From contig CAZQAE010000053.1 of assembly GCA_964591275.1 (NCBI GenBank), positions 1 to 34,915 on the forward strand: a DNA stretch of 34,915 bases. The letters are read 5' to 3'. How positions within the stretch are numbered: position 1 is the stretch's first letter; each line of letters begins with the position of its first letter. The stretch comes from G963674685 sp964591275 (lineage in GTDB: Bacteria; Lernaellota; Lernaellaia; JACKCT01). Below the pieces are notes generated by a model. It was given only the letters and a program-made list of their open reading frames with translations. It made no database searches and was not told the origin of the DNA. A program made the translations under genes and the position numbers. This document shows positions 32,569-34,915 of the stretch, piece by piece.

Positions 32569-32657
32569 GTGAAGGATGTGAAGAGAGGAGATATCTATTG
32601 ATGGGAGTAATGGATTATCCGTTACCCAGTCAAATACAAATCCTTCACACCCTTCAC
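32569..32657. promoter_or_regulatory. Inverted pair of GTGAAGG-type repeats in the xis-primase interval
   Basis: GTGAAGGATGTGAAG (32569-32583) and CTTCACACCCTTCAC (32643-32657) are inverted copies, 14 of 15 matching. Each is itself two GTGAAG words at 9-bp spacing. They bracket the 167-bp region where the xis-int promoter should lie, which suggests sites for an element-encoded regulator. Confidence 0.45.
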
Positions 32658-32667
32658 GGACCTGAAT

Positions 32668-34101
32668 TCAGAAGTCGATTTCGTCGTCTGCTTCGTTAAA
32701 AGATGTGGCGGATTTGATAACCAACCCAGACCGGACATTTCCAACCCTTGTATGCCTGCTCGCATATCCGCGTTCCTCAAGAGCCATCGCAAATGCTTTG
32801 CGACTCATTTGGGTGCTGTTGTTGGCCTCGCACCAAGTGCCGTATTCAGAGAACAGATCGGAAAACAGCACCTCACTATGTGGATTGATATCACATGTTT
32901 CTGTGATGAATTGGCCCAGCGTATCCATTTCAGATCGGTATTTCTGTGTTGCGAATACCACAGACTGTGGTTCACGAAGTCCACCCTTCTTCCATAAAAT
33001 GCAGCCTCTAACAGCCCAGGCTAGAATACCGGGGAGTTCGCGTCTGAGCTTTTCAGTGAGACGTTTATCCTGCTGTTCAGCAGGAATGGTAACCTCAAAT
33101 GGGATAAGCTTGATGCGTCTCCAAAAGCCGTGATCCTGGCCATGGACATAAGGTTTTGTATTCGCCGCAAGCAGAATTTTATGGCTGGGAACAAATTCCC
33201 AGAAATTTTCGTATAGTCGGCGAGCTTTGACCGTATCGCCGCCCGTGAGCAGTTTTACTAGTGCTTCTGAAAACTTCGATCCTATTTCTATCTCGCTAGC
33301 AAGTGCTGCTCGTTTTCCAGCAAGTTCAGCAAGGCCAGCTGGGTGTTGCGTGAATTTTTTATCGACAAGCAGGTCATGGGGCAAAATGACTGAATAATCA
33401 CCCAAAAGCGCTTTGACCGTTTCGAGAAATACGGTTTTCCCATTTGCCCCATAGCCGTGCAGAATAAAAAGCGCCTGCTCACTGACATCACCTGTGAGGA
33501 GATAGCCGACAACCCGTTGAAAGAAATCTATCAGATCCTGATTTTCGTTAGTAATCCTCTCTAGAAATGATTCCCAGAGAGGACATTCTGCATGAGGATC
33601 AAATTCCACGTTCGCAATTTTTGTCATCAGGAAATCAGGGTTGTGGGGAAGCAGCTTGGTTGCCCGAAGGTCAAGCACACCGTTGTCCAAATTCAAAAGC
33701 CATGGGTCATTGTCAAACTGTGAAGGCAGTACCTGAAATCCCTCTTCAGCAGAGGCCAAGCGTAACATTGCTGTGATCCTTGAAACAGATTGACATTGGG
33801 TCGCATGTTTAAGAATAGTGGCTCTTCGCTGAGGATCAGGTATGCTTTCTGCTTCATGCATTAGGCTTTCGACAACAGCTTTCGCCCGCCTCGTGGCCTC
33901 CAGAATTTCATCACGTACCCAGCGCTTGCAATCCCAGAAATACCAGACTTTCTGAGGTTCACAGTAAAGCAGCTGTCCTCGATTGGTTTCTGCGATGCGT
34001 TCTGCGTTTGCCATATCAGTCATGAGCTTTTTCTCTGCTCTGCGTATTACAAACAATTTTTCTTTGTCGCTTGTGGTTTTTTTCATTGTTGGTTCAGACA
34101 T
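32668..34101 (-). CDS. P4-family phage/plasmid primase-helicase (D5-type SF3 helicase), 477 aa
   Basis: This is a replication helicase of satellite phages and plasmids. A D5_N-type region covers about 40-180 (LNLDNGVLDLRATKLLPHNP, then DFLMTKIANVEFDP). The SF3 helicase core has Walker A GYGANGKT (216-223), then GDYSVILPHDLLVDKKF, acidic ASEIEIGSKFSEALVKLLTG, and sensor-like KILLAANTKPYVHGQDHGFW with RRIKLIPFEV. The N-terminal primase polymerase domain of P4 alpha is missing, so the priming activity must come from elsewhere or be lost. AAGGA lies eight bases before the ATG at 34101. It overlaps the preceding small ORF by 8 bp. Confidence 0.9.
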   Translation of the reverse strand: MSEPTMKKTTSDKEKLFVIRRAEKKLMTDMANAERIAETNRGQLLYCEPQKVWYFWDCKRWVRDEILEATRRAKAVVESLMHEAESIPDPQRRATILKHATQCQSVSRITAMLRLASAEEGFQVLPSQFDNDPWLLNLDNGVLDLRATKLLPHNPDFLMTKIANVEFDPHAECPLWESFLERITNENQDLIDFFQRVVGYLLTGDVSEQALFILHGYGANGKTVFLETVKALLGDYSVILPHDLLVDKKFTQHPAGLAELAGKRAALASEIEIGSKFSEALVKLLTGGDTVKARRLYENFWEFVPSHKILLAANTKPYVHGQDHGFWRRIKLIPFEVTIPAEQQDKRLTEKLRRELPGILAWAVRGCILWKKGGLREPQSVVFATQKYRSEMDTLGQFITETCDINPHSEVLFSDLFSEYGTWCEANNSTQMSRKAFAMALEERGYASRHTRVGNVRSGLVIKSATSFNEADDEIDF

Positions 34102-34366
34102 TTTGATTTCCTTTCATTTTGACGATGGATGCTTCAAATCTTTGATGTTTCGTGAAGGCATCACATTGTCGGACAAGACATACATTCAAAGCCGATTGCA
34201 CGTTTCTTCTACTCAAAGCATGATCAACAAACTGGTACAGTTCCCTCACCGGACAACAAAGGTGTCCGGTTTGAGAAACGGGTAGCTTCAAACCCTTTTG
34301 GGCAAACATGAAATGAGTGAATTTTTCCAGGCGTTCAGACGCCTGTTTTGGGTAGTTACCAATCAT
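34094..34366 (-). CDS. Hypothetical protein of the integrated element, 90 aa
   Basis: I do not recognise it. The start is the ATG at 34366 with GGAG seven bases upstream (MIGNYPKQASERLEK...). A longer frame to a GTG at 34492 has no ribosome site and would run through direct repeats. The product is basic, with two adjacent Cys (GHLCCPVRELY) and two further Cys later. It ends eight bases inside the helicase gene, an arrangement that suggests translational coupling and supports it being real. Confidence 0.45.
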   Translation of the reverse strand: MIGNYPKQASERLEKFTHFMFAQKGLKLPVSQTGHLCCPVRELYQFVDHALSRRNVQSALNVCLVRQCDAFTKHQRFEASIVKMKGNQNV

Positions 34367-34417
34367 AACCAGACTCCATTGCGAGTTGTGAAACAGATGG
34401 TCCTCTGCCGCAATCAA

Positions 34418-34461
34418 GTCTTGTCTCGGAAGGTCTTGTCTTGGCGCGATAGGTCTAGTCT
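34418..34461. repeat. Iteron-like GTCTTGTCT direct repeats
   Basis: GTCTTGTCT occurs at 34418-34426 and 34433-34441, and GTCTAGTCT at 34453-34461. They lie upstream of the small ORF and helicase genes, where an origin or operator for a P4-type replicon could be. Confidence 0.4.
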
Positions 34462-34576
34462 TGTGTGGTGCGCCGGTAGGAAATATATACACGATTGTGC
34501 AACAAGCAAGGTCTATTTGCTAATTTTCCGAAAACCGGCGAAAATTCAGAAGATTGGCGCAATCGGCTTGCATTTG

Positions 34577-34606
34577 TACCAATGCATACCATGGTCTACC
34601 ATGGAA
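34577..34606. repeat. Three TACCA repeats with 10-bp period
   Basis: TACCAATGCA, TACCATGGTC and TACCATGGAA follow each other directly. One helical turn per unit places them on one DNA face, as for iterons or a cooperative operator. The rest of 34493-34676 holds no gene that I can support. Confidence 0.4.
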
Positions 34607-34676
34607 TTAAAGTGCGATACCCTTCCCATCCCTCATCCATGACCCGAATAGAGCCTCATGTCGCATCCTACGAGCT

Positions 34677-34915
34677 TCAATGAGGGTTCTCGCCTCCAAT
34701 TCCAAACCACTCCCGAAATCCCTTTCCTTCTTGCCAGCCTCTGAAAGTCATTGTAATGTCCACGAATCTTTCGGAGTTCAAAAATTTCACGAGGTTGGAA
34801 TGGCGACTGAGGCCGACACCTGTCGGAAATGCATCGTTAACGTCCTGCCACTGGCGATAACCTCTGGCGTCTGATGTGCCTTGCAGAGCCACCAGGAAGC
34901 GATTCGCCGGGGACC
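34677..34915 (-). CDS. Partial protein, N-terminal part resembling an ArdC-like ssDNA-binding domain
   Basis: The gene enters from the right edge; about 78 codons are visible. SPANRFLVALQGTSDARGYR followed by QWQDVN resembles the start of ArdC-type antirestriction proteins, which bind single-stranded DNA and are common on mobile elements. After that point the expected lysine-rich continuation is replaced by DAFPTGVGLSRHSNLVKFLN and a short Trp/Gly-rich end, with a stop at 34677, so it is either divergent or a truncated fusion. The assignment is tentative. Confidence 0.35.
   Translation of the reverse strand, partial: SPANRFLVALQGTSDARGYRQWQDVNDAFPTGVGLSRHSNLVKFLNSERFVDITMTFRGWQEGKGFREWFGIGGENPH

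Noticed and set aside
34367..34492. Longer GTG-started version of the 90-aa ORF
   Set aside because: No ribosome site, and it crosses the GTCTTGTCT repeats; the ATG at 34366 has a good GGAG.
30890..34915. attR copy of the tRNA-Pro 3' end inside the window
   Set aside because: I looked for the GGTTCAAATCC...CATCCCG block downstream and did not find it; the element probably extends past the edge.

Overview
The window looks like part of a draft or metagenomic scaffold (it contains a 100-N gap) from a motile, didermic, deltaproteobacteria-like organism. The evidence is: L-ring and P-ring genes (flgH, flgI), a sigma-54 promoter followed by sigma-28 promoters, the flagellar order flgFGAHIJ-flgMNKL-csrA-fliW-fliC, lipoprotein signals, and secreted proteins with long Asp runs. 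Lineage placement below this level is inference.

Layout. (1) 73-3147, minus strand: a tightly overlapping operon of a two-subunit transketolase and a RuBisCO-like protein, which continues off the left edge. (2) 3448-5700: a repeat island with two near-identical copies of a small Y1 (REP-associated, IS200-like) transposase gene, both carrying the same frameshift, among palindromic REP-like repeats; the assembly gap lies inside one tandem array. (3) 5753-8094: a Cys-rich Asp-run lipoprotein, a non-catalytic MGMT-like protein, a 172-bp inverted-repeat (MITE-like) element, and a decayed TonB-receptor gene. (4) 8179-23589: the flagellar cluster. A near-perfect sigma-54 site precedes flgFGAHIJ, which encodes the rod and rings. 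A sigma-28 site precedes flgM-flgN-flgK-flgL-csrA-fliW, another precedes fliC, and a third precedes flaG-fliD-fliS-fliT-like. flgK is frameshifted at a 7-G run. A flagellin-glycosyltransferase-like Maf gene lies convergent to fliC. (5) 23782-30791: mostly housekeeping and envelope genes: carA, a DegS/HtrA-type protease, a zinc-ribbon/TPR membrane protein, a gingipain-type C25 protease with an Asp-rich tail ending in GGSCGC, and rpe. (6) 30813-34915: tRNA-Pro(CGG) followed by a more AT-rich integrative element with a tyrosine integrase, an excisionase-like HTH protein, a P4/D5-type helicase, a small ORF and a partial ArdC-like gene. It runs off the right edge.

How the genes work together. The flagellar block is a transcriptional hierarchy (sigma-54 for rod and rings, sigma-28 for hook-junction and filament genes) with FlgM as the anti-sigma checkpoint. 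On top of it sits the CsrA-FliW-flagellin post-transcriptional switch. The flagellin leader contains eleven GGA motifs, one of them the loop of a perfect 8-bp hairpin, so the CsrA target is visible in the same window as CsrA and its antagonist. The least explained parts are the split-transketolase/RLP operon, the twin frameshifted transposases, the Asp-rich/GGSCGC secreted protease and the tRNA-Pro satellite-like island.
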